Positions 37,671 to 47,544 of a stretch of DNA of 64,000 nt are shown piece after piece. Source of the DNA: Rossellomorea aquimaris (lineage in GTDB: Bacteria; Bacillota; Bacilli; Bacillales; Bacillaceae_B); NCBI RefSeq assembly GCF_020171925.1, contig NZ_JAIVAR010000003.1, positions 1 to 64,000 of the forward strand, written 5' to 3'. The position numbers were made by a program, and so were the translations under genes. The notes under the pieces were generated by a model. The model saw only the letters and a list, made by a program, of their open reading frames with translations. It was not told the DNA's origin and ran no database searches. Position 1 is the first letter of the stretch, and every line of letters starts with the position of its first letter.

Positions 37671-39809
37671 TTATGATTCTACCACAATCTCATCATTGAC
37701 TAGTTTGACCGTCACTTCCTCAATGTGATCTTCCTCAAGCAACAGATCTGCAATTCCATCCTCCACTCTCTCCTGGATGACGCGGCGCAGCGGACGGGCC
37801 CCGAATTCAGGGTGATAACCCAATTCAACGAGCTTTTCTTTCGCTGCTTGTTCGATTGTCACGGAGATTCTTTGTTCAATCAAATCAGATTGCAGCTCTG
37901 ATAGCATAAGGTCCAGAATTTGAAGAAGTTCTTCTTTTTCAAGCGATTGGAATTCAATGATGCTGTCGAAGCGATTCAGGAATTCAGGCTTGAAATATGC
38001 ACCCAATGATTGCAGGATGTTTGTTTCCTTTACTGCATCGGTGCCGCCTGTATCGAATCCGACCACCGCCTCTTTTTTATCCGTTACGCCTGCATTGCTC
38101 GTCATGATGATGACGGTGTCCTTAAAACTCACGGTCCTGCCCTGACTATCCGTTAAGCGTCCATCTTCAAGGATTTGCAGGAACATGTGCTGTACATCGG
38201 GATGGGCTTTTTCAATCTCGTCCAAGAGAATGATGGAGTATGGATTTCTCCTTACTTTCTCCGTCAATTGACCAGACTCTTCATGCCCTACATAGCCCGG
38301 CGGTGAACCAATGAGTTTGGATACAGAGTGTTTTTCCATGTATTCACTCATGTCCAATCGCAGCATGCTCTCTTTTGATCCGAATAATTCTTCAGCAAGT
38401 GTCTTCGTTAACTCTGTTTTACCGACACCTGTCGGTCCGACGAATAAGAATGTACCGATCGGACGGTGTTTCGCCTTTAGGCCAGCCCGACTACGGCGGA
38501 TGGCTTTGGCGACTTTCTTAACCGCTTCTGATTGACCGATCACTTTGTTGGCCAGGTTCATTTCCAGCTCTTTCATTCGCTTCTTGTCATCACGTTGAAG
38601 CTTCCCGACCGGTATGCCCGTCTTAGTTTCGATGATTGATTGGATCAGCTCCGGTTCGACTGCTGACTTTTTGGATGTACCATCTTGCAGTTGCTTTTCA
38701 ATTCTCGCTTCTTGATCGCGGAGCTTCGCAGCTTCCTCGTAGCGCTCATCCCTTGTTGCTTTTTCTTTCATTGCCTTCAACTCATTCAATTTCTTTTGAA
38801 GAGCTGATGCATCTTCACCCTCCGATTGCAAGTTCACTTTTGACCCTGCTTCATCCATCAAGTCGATGGCTTTATCTGGGAGGAAACGATCCTGAATATA
38901 ACGATGAGACAACTTCACACACGCCTCAATCGTCTCATCAGAGAAGGTCACGCCATGATAATTCTCGTATTTGTCACGAAGCCCTTTAAGGATTTCAATT
39001 GTTTGTTGTAACGTCGGCTCATTCACCATTACCGGCTGGAAGCGACGTTCAAGGGCAGCATCCTTCTCGATTTGGCGATACTCCTTCAATGTAGTGGCAC
39101 CAATCACCTGAAGTTCGCCGCGTGCCAATGCTGGCTTTAAAATATTCCCTGCATCCATTGATCCTTCTGCTGATCCCGCTCCGACCAATTGATGGATTTC
39201 ATCAATGAATAACATGACATTCTTGCGCTTCTGTAGCTCGCTGATGATCGCTTTCAGGCGCTCTTCGAACGAACCCCTGACTCCAGTACCTGCTGTCAAT
39301 GACGCGACGTCCATCACGTATACTTCTTTATTCACCAGTTTGGAAGGCACTTCGCCTGCCACGATTTTTAGGGCTAGGCCTTCTGCTATTGCCGTTTTCC
39401 CGACACCAGGTTCACCGATGAGGACCGGATTATTTTTATTGCGGCGGTTCAGGATTTCGATGACACGTTCGACTTCCTTGTCTCTTCCGATGACGGGATC
39501 GATCAGTCCTGCTTTTGCAGCAGAAGTGACGTTTCTTCCAAATTGGTCAAGGATTCCGTTACCACCATCACCTGCCGTTTCAGTTTCTGGCGCCCCTTGC
39601 TTGGCTCGGAAGGCATCCGGCTGGGTGGCACCCATATTCATCCCTTTGAACAATTCATCAAAAGGAAAACCTCCGTTTATTCCAGAAGGCATTTTAGATT
39701 GCTGCTTTTGGAAACAATCAGTACACATATGCATTTTGCTTTGATGTTGATTCACTCTTTTGTACACTTCAACCGTTGCCTGATTTTGCTGGCATACTTG
39801 ACATTTCAT
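37671..39809 (-). CDS. clpE: ATP-dependent Clp protease ATPase ClpE
   Basis: A 712-residue Hsp100 unfoldase with an N-terminal four-cysteine zinc finger (C3, C6, C29, C32) diagnostic of ClpE. It has two AAA+ modules (Walker A GEPGVGKTA and GPTGVGKTE) separated by a UVR-like coiled-coil segment. With ClpP it degrades misfolded proteins under heat stress. Two CtsR boxes overlap its promoter, so it belongs to the class III heat-shock regulon, and ClpE itself helps re-set CtsR repression in B. subtilis. Confidence 0.96.
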   Translation of the reverse strand: MKCQVCQQNQATVEVYKRVNQHQSKMHMCTDCFQKQQSKMPSGINGGFPFDELFKGMNMGATQPDAFRAKQGAPETETAGDGGNGILDQFGRNVTSAAKAGLIDPVIGRDKEVERVIEILNRRNKNNPVLIGEPGVGKTAIAEGLALKIVAGEVPSKLVNKEVYVMDVASLTAGTGVRGSFEERLKAIISELQKRKNVMLFIDEIHQLVGAGSAEGSMDAGNILKPALARGELQVIGATTLKEYRQIEKDAALERRFQPVMVNEPTLQQTIEILKGLRDKYENYHGVTFSDETIEACVKLSHRYIQDRFLPDKAIDLMDEAGSKVNLQSEGEDASALQKKLNELKAMKEKATRDERYEEAAKLRDQEARIEKQLQDGTSKKSAVEPELIQSIIETKTGIPVGKLQRDDKKRMKELEMNLANKVIGQSEAVKKVAKAIRRSRAGLKAKHRPIGTFLFVGPTGVGKTELTKTLAEELFGSKESMLRLDMSEYMEKHSVSKLIGSPPGYVGHEESGQLTEKVRRNPYSIILLDEIEKAHPDVQHMFLQILEDGRLTDSQGRTVSFKDTVIIMTSNAGVTDKKEAVVGFDTGGTDAVKETNILQSLGAYFKPEFLNRFDSIIEFQSLEKEELLQILDLMLSELQSDLIEQRISVTIEQAAKEKLVELGYHPEFGARPLRRVIQERVEDGIADLLLEEDHIEEVTVKLVNDEIVVES

Positions 39810-39891
39810 GCAGTATTACCTCCTATATGGTTATCATTTTTTATCGTTAAAAGTTAGTGAGAATATGATAGGATTTAAAGGTCAGTTTGAC

Positions 39892-39947
39892 TTTGACTTT
39901 CTTTGACCTTATACACATAGTATAATTTGACCTTCTTTGACTTTCAA
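39892..39947 (-). promoter_or_regulatory. clpE promoter with two CtsR operators
   Basis: Reverse strand: -35 TTGAAA (39942-39947), 17-base spacer, -10 TATACT (39919-39924). CtsR boxes at 39926-39942 (AGTCAAA-GAA-GGTCAAA) fill the spacer, and at 39892-39908 (GGTCAAA-GAA-AGTCAAA) cover the transcription start. Extra TTTGACT half-sites follow at 39886-39898. Confidence 0.93.
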
Positions 39948-39995
39948 GGCTTTTGCTTATGGAAATGGTATCCAGTAGTTGCGTTATGTATTACA

Positions 39996-40028
39996 TAAAA
40001 AAAGCTGGCTAATTAAATGGCCAGCTTC
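39996..40028 (-). terminator. distal terminator of katE
   Basis: GAAGCTGGCC and GGCcAGCTT-type arms around TAATTAAAT, with TTTTTTT following on the reverse strand. Confidence 0.85.
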
Positions 40029-40118
40029 CCTCTATTTAGTACCAAAGATCACATTCATCATAATCGTATGACTTTTCCGTTCGTTAATGTTTGAACCACT
40101 TCAACTTTCAGATTTCCG

Positions 40119-40138
40119 TAAAAACAGCGCCTGTTTTT
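40119..40138 (-). terminator. proximal hairpin after katE
   Basis: AAAAACAG / CTGTTTTT arms with a 3-4 base loop and a T-rich flank, 11 bases past the katE stop. Together with the hairpin at 39996 it gives tandem stops in the 339-base gap between katE and clpE. Confidence 0.65.
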
Positions 40139-40148
40139 TCAGAAGGCT

Positions 40149-42209
40149 TTATACCAAATCACGTTCCCAATGACGGTGTGCTGCGATTGCTTCGATGAAT
40201 TCACTCGTGAACGATTCCATGTTCGTACCAATCACCACACCTGGACTCTCTTTCCTGCCTACCTTTTCAAGGATCGAAGTCCCTTCATGGGTAAACCCAA
40301 TCGGCTTGTAGTGCGAGAAGGATTCTTGAACAAAGAAGGATGCATCTTGTATGAATTTCTTATCCATCTCTTCTCCCCCCACAATATAGAGGCTGTCGAA
40401 CAGGACGGAATCGCAAGTCAGGAAGGTATGATCCACTTCAAGTTTCACACCTTCCGTTCCTGATAGCTCCCCTAATTTACTGCTTATGATTTCAGGTTGA
40501 AGACCTTCTACTGTTAGATCATCTAGGACTGCTGACACTTGTTTACCATTGAATCCGCTGCTCATGATGACCCCTACCTTGCGAGTACGGGGTGTCTTGA
40601 CTGTGTGTTGCTGACTTAGCGCCGGGGATGACTTGGTCACTTTCGATCCAGGTCCTTCGGGAACACGGGCTCCGATGGCTTCTGCAAATCCTTGTGCAAG
40701 CTCCAGGTTCACATGGGCGAACATATCAACCACCTGCTGTTGAACCGATTTACTCTTGACCTTGCCGAGTTCAAAGCTGAAAGCATTGATGATATGCTCT
40801 CTCTCCGGCTGACTCATGCTGTTCCAGAACAAAGTCGCTTGAGAGAAATGATCCTTGAAGCTTTCACTTCTAGCCCGGACTTTACGACCTTCCATCTTCT
40901 CCTGATAGTGGGTATAACCGCCTTCTTCGATTCTTGCAGGAGAAGGGGTGTCATCCGCAAGTGAATTACGATGGTAACTAACCTGTCCCTTATTGATTGT
41001 ATGGCGTCCATAACCATCCCGCTGATTGTTATGGAAAGGACAGACGGGGCGGTTGATCGGCAGTTCATGGAAGTTGGGGCCACCCAAGCGGATCAGTTGA
41101 GTATCGGTATAAGAGAATAATCTTCCCTGTAATAATGGGTCATTCGAAAAATCAATGCCGGGTACGACGGATCCAGGATGGAAAGCCGCCTGTTCCGTCT
41201 CCGCAAACACGTTATCCACATTCCGGTTCAATGTCATTTTACCAATGATCTTCACCGTTACTTCTTCTTCCGGCCAAAGCTTCGTTGGATCGAGAAGATC
41301 AAAATCAAAGTTAAATTCATCTTCTTCCTTGATCATTTGAACGCCAAGTTCGTATTCCGGGAAATCGCCATTCTCAATCGATTCGTATAAGTCGCGGCGA
41401 TGAAAATCCGGATCTTTACCATTGATTTTTTGTGCTTCATCCCAGACAAGTGAGTGCGTACCTAGGACCGGTTTCCAGTGGAATTTGACGAAGTGTGCTT
41501 GTCCATCACCGTTTACAAATTTGAACGTATGGACACCGAATCCTTCCATCATGCGCAAGCTTCTCGGTATGGCCCGGTCAGACATTGCCCACATGACCAT
41601 ATGGGCGGATTCCTGGTTGTTCGCGACGAAGTCCCAGAACGTATCATGCGCAGTGGCTGCCTGGGGCATCTCATTATGAGGCTCGGGCTTCACTGCGTGG
41701 ATGAGATCAGGGAATTTAATGGCATCCTGAATGAAGAAAACCGGAATATTATTTCCTACCAAATCGTAATTCCCTTCTTCCGTGTAGAATTTCGTCGCGA
41801 ATCCTCGTGCGTCACGGACGGTTTCTGCCGACCCCCTGCTTCCAGCCACTGTCGAGAATCGGACGAACACCGGTGTCTTCTTAGCGGGATCTTGTAAAAA
41901 CGCTGCTTTTGTATAAGGCTCCATAGACTCATACACTTCGAATTCACCATGGGCCGCGAATCCCCTGGCATGGACAATGCGCTCCGGAATCCGCTCATGA
42001 TCGAAATGGGTCATCTTCTCACGGAAATGAAAATCTTCCATCAAAGTCGGCCCACGTTCGCCTGCTTTCAATGAAAACTCATCCTCGGATACCTTCAGTC
42101 CCTGATTGGTCGTCAGGTGTTTTCCGCTATCATCCACACGGTATTCTTCAAGCTGCTCATCCTTCGTCTTGCCGTTCACGTTCATGCCGATTTTCTTCTC
42201 ATTACCCAT
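40149..42209 (-). CDS. katE: large-subunit catalase (general stress)
   Basis: A 686-residue clade-2 catalase, the same length as B. subtilis KatE. It consists of a haem catalase core and a C-terminal flavodoxin/DJ-1-like domain ([20 protein letters not shown] onward). The catalytic His is H80 in [12 protein letters not shown]. The Asn in GNNIPVFF and the proximal Tyr in [14 protein letters not shown] are present. It breaks down hydrogen peroxide. The frame opens at 42296, but a sigma-B promoter overlaps that part and the ATG at 42209 has AAAGGG at 8 bases. Confidence 0.95.
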   Translation of the reverse strand: MGNEKKIGMNVNGKTKDEQLEEYRVDDSGKHLTTNQGLKVSEDEFSLKAGERGPTLMEDFHFREKMTHFDHERIPERIVHARGFAAHGEFEVYESMEPYTKAAFLQDPAKKTPVFVRFSTVAGSRGSAETVRDARGFATKFYTEEGNYDLVGNNIPVFFIQDAIKFPDLIHAVKPEPHNEMPQAATAHDTFWDFVANNQESAHMVMWAMSDRAIPRSLRMMEGFGVHTFKFVNGDGQAHFVKFHWKPVLGTHSLVWDEAQKINGKDPDFHRRDLYESIENGDFPEYELGVQMIKEEDEFNFDFDLLDPTKLWPEEEVTVKIIGKMTLNRNVDNVFAETEQAAFHPGSVVPGIDFSNDPLLQGRLFSYTDTQLIRLGGPNFHELPINRPVCPFHNNQRDGYGRHTINKGQVSYHRNSLADDTPSPARIEEGGYTHYQEKMEGRKVRARSESFKDHFSQATLFWNSMSQPEREHIINAFSFELGKVKSKSVQQQVVDMFAHVNLELAQGFAEAIGARVPEGPGSKVTKSSPALSQQHTVKTPRTRKVGVIMSSGFNGKQVSAVLDDLTVEGLQPEIISSKLGELSGTEGVKLEVDHTFLTCDSVLFDSLYIVGGEEMDKKFIQDASFFVQESFSHYKPIGFTHEGTSILEKVGRKESPGVVIGTNMESFTSEFIEAIAAHRHWERDLV

Positions 42210-42254
42210 CTTTTCAACCCTTTCTTTTGCTATGTAAAATGCTCTGGTGGTTCT

Positions 42255-42279
42255 ATACCCTTGCGCTTTGTCGATAAAC
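42255..42279 (-). promoter_or_regulatory. sigma-B promoter of katE
   Basis: Reverse strand GTTTAT, 13 bases, GGGTAT: a textbook match to the GTTTaa-N12-15-GGGTAt general-stress consensus. It predicts the transcript starts about 35 bases before the katE start codon. Confidence 0.88.
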
Positions 42280-42353
42280 ATATTTTGGATATCCATTTAA
42301 GAAGTGGAACGACACGTTTTCTGAAAAAAATGGAAGAATTCATTTACAAGCGT

Positions 42354-42397
42354 AACATTGTTCTGCTATAGTACTACTATAGTAACGTAACAATGTT
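42354..42397. promoter_or_regulatory. large dyad operator upstream of the YhbD-like regulator gene
   Basis: AACATTGTT and AACAATGTT are placed 35 bp centre to centre, with a nested pair of CTATAGTA/TACTATAG-type half-sites between them. The gene begins 30 bases downstream. Probably an autoregulatory site, but the cognate protein is not established. Confidence 0.55.
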
Positions 42398-42427
42398 TTG
42401 TTATGGTGAAATCGAGGTGAACTGACG

Positions 42428-43063
42428 TTGGAACATGATTTGATATCCAAAAAGGAAGTGTTGGAACTGACGGGCATCTCTTACGGTCAGCTCTATCGCT
42501 GGAAGCGTAAGAACATCATTCCGGAAGAATGGTTCATCAAGAAGTCCAGCTTCACTGGCCAGGAAACCTTTTTTCCAAGAGAGAAAATGCTTGCGAGAAT
42601 TGAAAAAGTGAAAGAACTCAAGGATACTCACTCATTGGACGAATTATCCGACTTCTTCTCACCGAATCCGTCCAAGATCGAAATCACGCTGGAATCATTG
42701 CCTGTGAAGGGGTTCTTGCAATCCGATACCATTTCATTCTGCTCCCCTCTTCTGAGTGATACAGAAGCGGTTGATTTTCCGGACATTTTGAATATGTTCA
42801 TTCTTGAAAAAGTGTGGACCACAGTGACGTGTGAGAAAGAACGCAAGGGACTTTTCCTCTTTTTACAGGAAGATTTCAATCCCTTTGAAAGCGCTTCTTA
42901 CGAACTAAGGGGTCTGAAGAAAAAAGGGACGATCATATGGCTTTTATGTCCCTTGGAGTCCCCTACCATCATTGAACGGACAGCAGAAACGATTGTAAGG
43001 CTTGATCTGCTCCAAATGTTTGAAGAACTAAAAATCACTCTGACAAGTGAAACAAACTTTTAA
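42428..43063 (+). CDS. yhbD: YhbD-like MerR-type HTH protein (DUF4004)
   Basis: A 211-residue protein with an N-terminal MerR-like helix-turn-helix (SKKEVLELTGISYGQLYRWK, residues ~6-25). The remainder (DUF4004) has no recognised catalytic motif. In B. subtilis yhbD precedes the bactofilin genes yhbE-yhbF, the same order as here. Start is TTG at 42428, eight bases after GAGGTG. It probably regulates the following bactofilin gene, and possibly itself through the upstream dyad. Confidence 0.85.
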   Translation: MEHDLISKKEVLELTGISYGQLYRWKRKNIIPEEWFIKKSSFTGQETFFPREKMLARIEKVKELKDTHSLDELSDFFSPNPSKIEITLESLPVKGFLQSDTISFCSPLLSDTEAVDFPDILNMFILEKVWTTVTCEKERKGLFLFLQEDFNPFESASYELRGLKKKGTIIWLLCPLESPTIIERTAETIVRLDLLQMFEELKITLTSETNF

Positions 43064-43080
43064 CCAAGGAGGAATGTATC

Positions 43081-43869
43081 ATGAATACAACAGAAAAAAA
43101 GTTGCATGACCTGAAAATCAGTGGATCTGGCACGTTCGGCGGTGGTGAATTCAATACGGTGAAAATCAGCGGCTCCGGTACGATCCAAGGGAACGTTTCT
43201 TGCAAGGACCTTAAAATATCCGGTTCTGGAAAAATTGAAGGAGATGTCACTTCCGATGAGTTCAAAACGAGTGGATCATCAAAGATCAAAGGGAATATTC
43301 ATACAAAGGAGATTGGCATCAGCGGAAGCACAACCATCGATGGTTCGATCACTGCCTTGGAAATGACCGTAAGCGGAGCAAGCAAAGTCGGCAAGGATCT
43401 CACATGCAAGAAGTTCAAATCAAGTGGGTCCACGAAAATCGGAGGCAAGCTTCAAGGTGGGCTGATTAAATCGAGCGGCTCCCTCCAGGTAGAAAATGAT
43501 TGTGAAGTCGAAACCTTCACCTCGAAGGGATCCGTCAAAATCAACGGGCTGTTAAGCGCGGATAAAGTGGAAATTCATATCGGCCACGATTCTTTCATCA
43601 AGGAAATTGGTGGTGAAACAATCGAAGTGAGGAACGAACATTCCACGAAACTGCTCAAGCAGGTGATGAACTTTTTCATGCAGCGTAGTGATCATTTGAA
43701 GACAGAATTGATCGAGGGGGACGAAATTCTTTTGGAAAACACAAAAGCTAAGCTTGTTAGAGGGAAGAATGTCATCATCGGGGAGAACTGTGAGATTGAA
43801 ACCGTCGAGTACTCAGGCATCTGTGATGTCAAAGACGGAGGCAAGGTCGAAAGAAAAGTAAAAAACTAA
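43081..43869 (+). CDS. bactofilin-like polymer-forming protein (YhbE/YhbF type)
   Basis: 262 residues dominated by a right-handed beta-helix of repeated SGSGxxxG(D/G) turns (KISGSGTIQGNV, KISGSGKIEGDV, SGSTTIDGSI, SGSTKIGGKL), the hallmark of bactofilins. A less repetitive C-terminal part (EIHIGHDSFIKEIGGETIEV...) follows, then a final short beta-helix. It starts 17 bases after yhbD. B. subtilis has two such genes (yhbE, yhbF), implicated in flagellar assembly; here only one follows. Confidence 0.88.
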   Translation: MNTTEKKLHDLKISGSGTFGGGEFNTVKISGSGTIQGNVSCKDLKISGSGKIEGDVTSDEFKTSGSSKIKGNIHTKEIGISGSTTIDGSITALEMTVSGASKVGKDLTCKKFKSSGSTKIGGKLQGGLIKSSGSLQVENDCEVETFTSKGSVKINGLLSADKVEIHIGHDSFIKEIGGETIEVRNEHSTKLLKQVMNFFMQRSDHLKTELIEGDEILLENTKAKLVRGKNVIIGENCEIETVEYSGICDVKDGGKVERKVKN

Positions 43870-43903
43870 GAATCGTATCATTGATCACGCATCAGTAAAG
43901 GCC

Positions 43904-43947
43904 AAGGTACGTCCCTCATCGCTTTAAAGCGATGAGGGACGTACCTT
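43904..43947. repeat. 44-bp palindromic repeat, copy 5
   Basis: Perfect 22-bp arms; the inner pairs are ATCGC/GCGAT. It starts 34 bases past the bactofilin stop. Confidence 0.93.
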
Positions 43948-44047
43948 TCTTTTGTGTCCTGTTTAAAGAAAGGATATTTTAATTCTGAATGTTTTGTTAT
44001 ATTAATAGGTATATAGTACAAACTCATTATGTTTGATGGAGGACCAT

Positions 44048-45352
44048 ATGACGCGTCTTACCGATCACCTCATCGTCATATCTTTTGACTGCTTATCGTC
44101 ACTTGACTACCCACTGCTAAAGGAACTGCCCCACTTCAAGGAACTTCTGTCCAACGGATCTTTCTGCACAAATGTCGAAACCATCTATCCATCCGTCACT
44201 TACCCTTGCCATGCCACGATCGTGACCGGAAATTACCCGAACCGCCATGGCATCATCAACAACACATTCCTGCAGCCGGGAAGGGAGTCCCCCGACTGGT
44301 ACTGGCACCGCCGGCATGTGAAGGGGACCACTTTATATGATGAAGCACGAAAGGCTGGTTTAAAGACAGCTGCGCTATTATGGCCCGTCACCGCGAAGGC
44401 AGGCATTGATTATAATATGCCTGAAATCTTCGCGAACCGCTGGTGGCATCACCAGGTCATGGTTTCCTTGTTCAACGGGACACCACTCTATCAATTGAAG
44501 ATGAACAAACGCTTCGGTCATATCCGGAAGGGCTTAGAGCAACCAGCACTTGATGACTTTGTCCTTCAATCAACGGTTGCGACAATCAAGGAGAAGAGGC
44601 CCCACCTGCTGCTCGTTCATTTTACAGACCTTGATACGCAAAGACACTATCACGGCTTCTCTTCAGAAGAGGCAAAGGACTCAATCCGCCGTCATGATGA
44701 GAGGCTCGGAAAGATCATCGCTGCGCTGAAGGAAGCCGGGATTCATGAACGATCCACGGTCGTTGCACTCGGTGACCACAGCGCACTTGATGAAACGAAG
44801 GCCATCCAACTCAATGTCTTGTTAAAAGATGAAGGGTTCATCAGCCTTGATCAAAGGGGAAGGATTAAAGATTGGAAAGCCTATTGTAAAGGATGTGACG
44901 GCTCCGCTTATGTTTATGTAAAAGATCAAGTGGCTGCAAGGGAAGTCGAACACCTGCTTCGCCAAGTACAAGAAAATCCATCATATGGAATCGAAAGAAT
45001 ACTCACCGGTGAGGAAGCGGGCGAATCAGGTGCCGATCCTACGTGTGCCTTTATGCTAGAAGCGAAACGGGGCTACTATTTCAAGGATTCCCTTTCAGGT
45101 GATCTCATCCATACGATCACGGAAGAAGACGTCAGGAATAAGCGTTATACATGGGGATCCCATGGCTATTCACCAAGAAAAGAAGGTTACACAACCATCT
45201 TCATGGCAAAGGGTAAAGGGATTGTCGGCAATAAGGAAGTAGAAGCGATGCACCTTGTAGATGAAGGCCCCCTTTTCGCTAAACTACTCGGTCTGGACTT
45301 AGGGGCTACGGACGGTAGTGTTCCTGAGGGACTTATTGATGCTCGGATATGA
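44048..45352 (+). CDS. type I phosphodiesterase/nucleotide pyrophosphatase family protein
   Basis: A 434-residue alkaline-phosphatase-superfamily enzyme. The first metal Asp is in ISFDCLSS (D14) and the nucleophile Thr in YPSVTYPCHATIVTG (T51). Further metal ligands lie in HFTDLDTQRHYHG, LGDHSALD and SHGYSP. No signal peptide is seen, so it appears cytoplasmic. Substrate may be nucleotide or lipid phosphodiesters. The ATG at 44048 has GGAGG at 5 bases; the frame opens at 44033. Confidence 0.88.
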   Translation: MTRLTDHLIVISFDCLSSLDYPLLKELPHFKELLSNGSFCTNVETIYPSVTYPCHATIVTGNYPNRHGIINNTFLQPGRESPDWYWHRRHVKGTTLYDEARKAGLKTAALLWPVTAKAGIDYNMPEIFANRWWHHQVMVSLFNGTPLYQLKMNKRFGHIRKGLEQPALDDFVLQSTVATIKEKRPHLLLVHFTDLDTQRHYHGFSSEEAKDSIRRHDERLGKIIAALKEAGIHERSTVVALGDHSALDETKAIQLNVLLKDEGFISLDQRGRIKDWKAYCKGCDGSAYVYVKDQVAAREVEHLLRQVQENPSYGIERILTGEEAGESGADPTCAFMLEAKRGYYFKDSLSGDLIHTITEEDVRNKRYTWGSHGYSPRKEGYTTIFMAKGKGIVGNKEVEAMHLVDEGPLFAKLLGLDLGATDGSVPEGLIDARI

Positions 45353-45452
45353 TGTTGCAAGAATTGTTTTTTTCTCATACACCCGCGGCTTTACGCTTTT
45401 GTTTTTTGAATCAACACAGTAATGAAATACTGACCCTGAGGGGGAATTCTAA

Positions 45453-46727
45453 ATGAAGCGATTCACGAAGGAAGAAAGCAGCTGGATTTTTTATGACTGG
45501 GCCAATTCAGCGTATTCGATCATCATTTCTACGGCGGTCTTCCCGCTATTTTATAAGGCTGCTGCCACGAATGCCGGAATCAGTCCCTCTGACTCCACCG
45601 CCTATCTTGGATATACGGTTGCCATCGCTACCTTTATCCTTGCCATGTTGAGTCCCATATTAGGCACCATTGCCGATTACCAAGGATATAAGAAAAAGTT
45701 TTTCACTTTCTTCTTTGCGCTCGGTGTCACTTTTACGGCCTTTCTTGCATTCGTACCTAGTGATCAATGGCTTTTATTACTTGTTTTCTACACGGTCGCA
45801 GCCATCGGTTCAGCAGGCTCCAATGTTTTCTATGATGCCTTTCTTACGGATGTCACCACGGAAGAGCGAATGAACAAGGTGTCTGCCAGAGGATTCGGAT
45901 TCGGTTATATCGGAAGTACGATTCCTTTTATCATCAGTATCGCGATTATCATGCTCGCACAAAGTGGCACACTTCCGTTTTCGACCACTATAGCCAGTAA
46001 GATCGCCTTCTTGATCACCGCTATCTGGTGGGGGGTCTTTTCAATCCCACTCATCAAGAATGTTCATCAGCGATATTTCATCGAAAGGGATCAGAGCCCC
46101 ATTGCAAACAGCTTTAAGCGATTGGGCAAAACCATGAAAGAAATCAGGCGTTACCGTGCACTTTTCTTATTTCTTCTTGCGTACTTTTTCTATATTGATG
46201 GAGTTGGCACGATCATCACCATGTCCACCGCTTACGGAACGGACCTTGGAATCACGGCTACCAATCTCTTAATCATTCTGTTTGTGACTCAAGTGGTCGC
46301 GGGACCTTTCGCCATTTTATACGGAAGGCTTTCTGAACGATTTACAGGAAAGAAAATGCTTTATGTAGGGATCGTGGTCTATATCATTGTCTGCATCTAT
46401 GCCTATTTCCTTGAGACGACAATGGATTTCTGGATTCTCGCAATGTTGGTCGCTTCCTCTCAAGGAGGCATCCAGGCCCTCAGCCGAGCATACTTCGCAA
46501 AATTGATCCCGAAGAAAAACGCGAATGAATTCTTTGGTTTTTATAATATCTTTGGTAAATTCGCTTCCATACTGGGTCCCCTTCTAGTCGGTGTGACTGC
46601 CCAGGTCACTGGAGATTCATCAAGCGGGGTATTCAGTTTGGTTATCCTGTTCATCATCGGGATTGTCATCCTCGCTTTCGTACCGGAACCAAAAGCCGAA
46701 GAAACGTCGAAAACAGCCATATTATAA
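45453..46727 (+). CDS. MFS transporter, UMF1/Atg22-like (YxiO type)
   Basis: A 424-residue protein with about 12 membrane helices, starting with the family motif SWIFYDWANSAYSIII. Its halves are joined by a cytoplasmic loop (RYFIERDQSPIANSFKRLGK). B. subtilis YxiO is the nearest named relative. Vacuolar Atg22 effluxes amino acids, but the bacterial substrate is unknown. Confidence 0.9.
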   Translation: MKRFTKEESSWIFYDWANSAYSIIISTAVFPLFYKAAATNAGISPSDSTAYLGYTVAIATFILAMLSPILGTIADYQGYKKKFFTFFFALGVTFTAFLAFVPSDQWLLLLVFYTVAAIGSAGSNVFYDAFLTDVTTEERMNKVSARGFGFGYIGSTIPFIISIAIIMLAQSGTLPFSTTIASKIAFLITAIWWGVFSIPLIKNVHQRYFIERDQSPIANSFKRLGKTMKEIRRYRALFLFLLAYFFYIDGVGTIITMSTAYGTDLGITATNLLIILFVTQVVAGPFAILYGRLSERFTGKKMLYVGIVVYIIVCIYAYFLETTMDFWILAMLVASSQGGIQALSRAYFAKLIPKKNANEFFGFYNIFGKFASILGPLLVGVTAQVTGDSSSGVFSLVILFIIGIVILAFVPEPKAEETSKTAIL

Positions 46728-46731
46728 AGAA

Positions 46732-46765
46732 AAAACCTGGTTTCATATTACTGAAACCAGGTTTT
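46732..46765. terminator. bidirectional terminator between the MFS gene and azoR
   Basis: AAAACCTGGTTTC / GAAACCAGGTTTT perfect arms with an 8-base loop, and A- and T-runs on both flanks. It serves both convergent genes. Confidence 0.93.
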
Positions 46766-46771
46766 CTTTCA

Positions 46772-47407
46772 TTAAAAAGTATGGGCGAGGTCCTTTGCCC
46801 TATTAATCGCATCTTTCTTAATTTCATCTGCCTTGTCCGGCATGGCGGCATGCCCTTCGACAAATAACCCTTGAAATGACGGCACGCCGAAGAATTGCAT
46901 GATGATTTCAAGATAACGGTGCCCCATTTCCATGCTGGCTGCAGGTCCTTCTGAATATACCCCACCCCTCGCTTGAATATGTAGTGCCTTTTTATCCGTC
47001 AGCAATCCCACCGGTCCTTCAGCCGTATATTTAAAGCTTTTCCCTGCGACCGCCACTGCATCGATATAAGCCTTCATCAGTGGAGGGAATGAGAAGTTCC
47101 AGAATGGAGTGACAAACACATATTTGTCGCCGGCAATGAATTGATCGGACAGTTCATTTAAGCGCTGGACCTTCTGTTGTTCTTCTTGCGAGAGGTCTTC
47201 AAACCCTTTCCCGGATTGCAGTTTCCCCCAGCCACTGAACACATCTGCGTCAATATGTGGGATATGTTCATTGTATAAATCGATATGGACGATTTCGTGG
47301 TCAGGATTCACATCTTTATATGTGTCCATGAATGCTTTTGCCACAGCCATGCTGTACGACATCGTTTCGTCATGTGGATGTGCGGTGATGTATAATACTT
47401 TTGTCAT
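46772..47407 (-). CDS. azoR: FMN-dependent NADH-azoreductase
   Basis: A 211-residue flavodoxin-like quinone/azo reductase. The FMN phosphate loop is [17 protein letters not shown] (residues ~10-26), and [21 protein letters not shown] and [11 protein letters not shown] are typical of AzoR. It reduces quinones and azo compounds by two electrons and is often part of electrophile-stress responses in bacilli. AGGGG precedes the ATG. Confidence 0.92.
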   Translation of the reverse strand: MTKVLYITAHPHDETMSYSMAVAKAFMDTYKDVNPDHEIVHIDLYNEHIPHIDADVFSGWGKLQSGKGFEDLSQEEQQKVQRLNELSDQFIAGDKYVFVTPFWNFSFPPLMKAYIDAVAVAGKSFKYTAEGPVGLLTDKKALHIQARGGVYSEGPAASMEMGHRYLEIIMQFFGVPSFQGLFVEGHAAMPDKADEIKKDAINRAKDLAHTF

Positions 47408-47522
47408 ATAGACCCCTGCCTTTTATCATTTTTTCCGTCTTATTCATTTTGCGAAAAAAAGCACATTCTATACCCGAAACAAGCAACCTTCCATCCCTCA
47501 GCTAAAGATTTTCATAAAAAAA

Positions 47523-47544
47523 ATGCTGTCAATATTGACAGCAT
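47523..47544 (-). terminator. terminator of the 50-residue protein gene
   Basis: ATGCTGTCAAT / ATTGACAGCAT is a loopless 22-bp perfect palindrome followed by eight T on the reverse strand. It overlaps the stop codon of the small gene by one base. Confidence 0.85.

Noticed and set aside
47461..47500. Sigma-B-like GGGTAT upstream of azoR
   Set aside because: A -10 match exists, but no GTTT-type -35 lies at the right distance.
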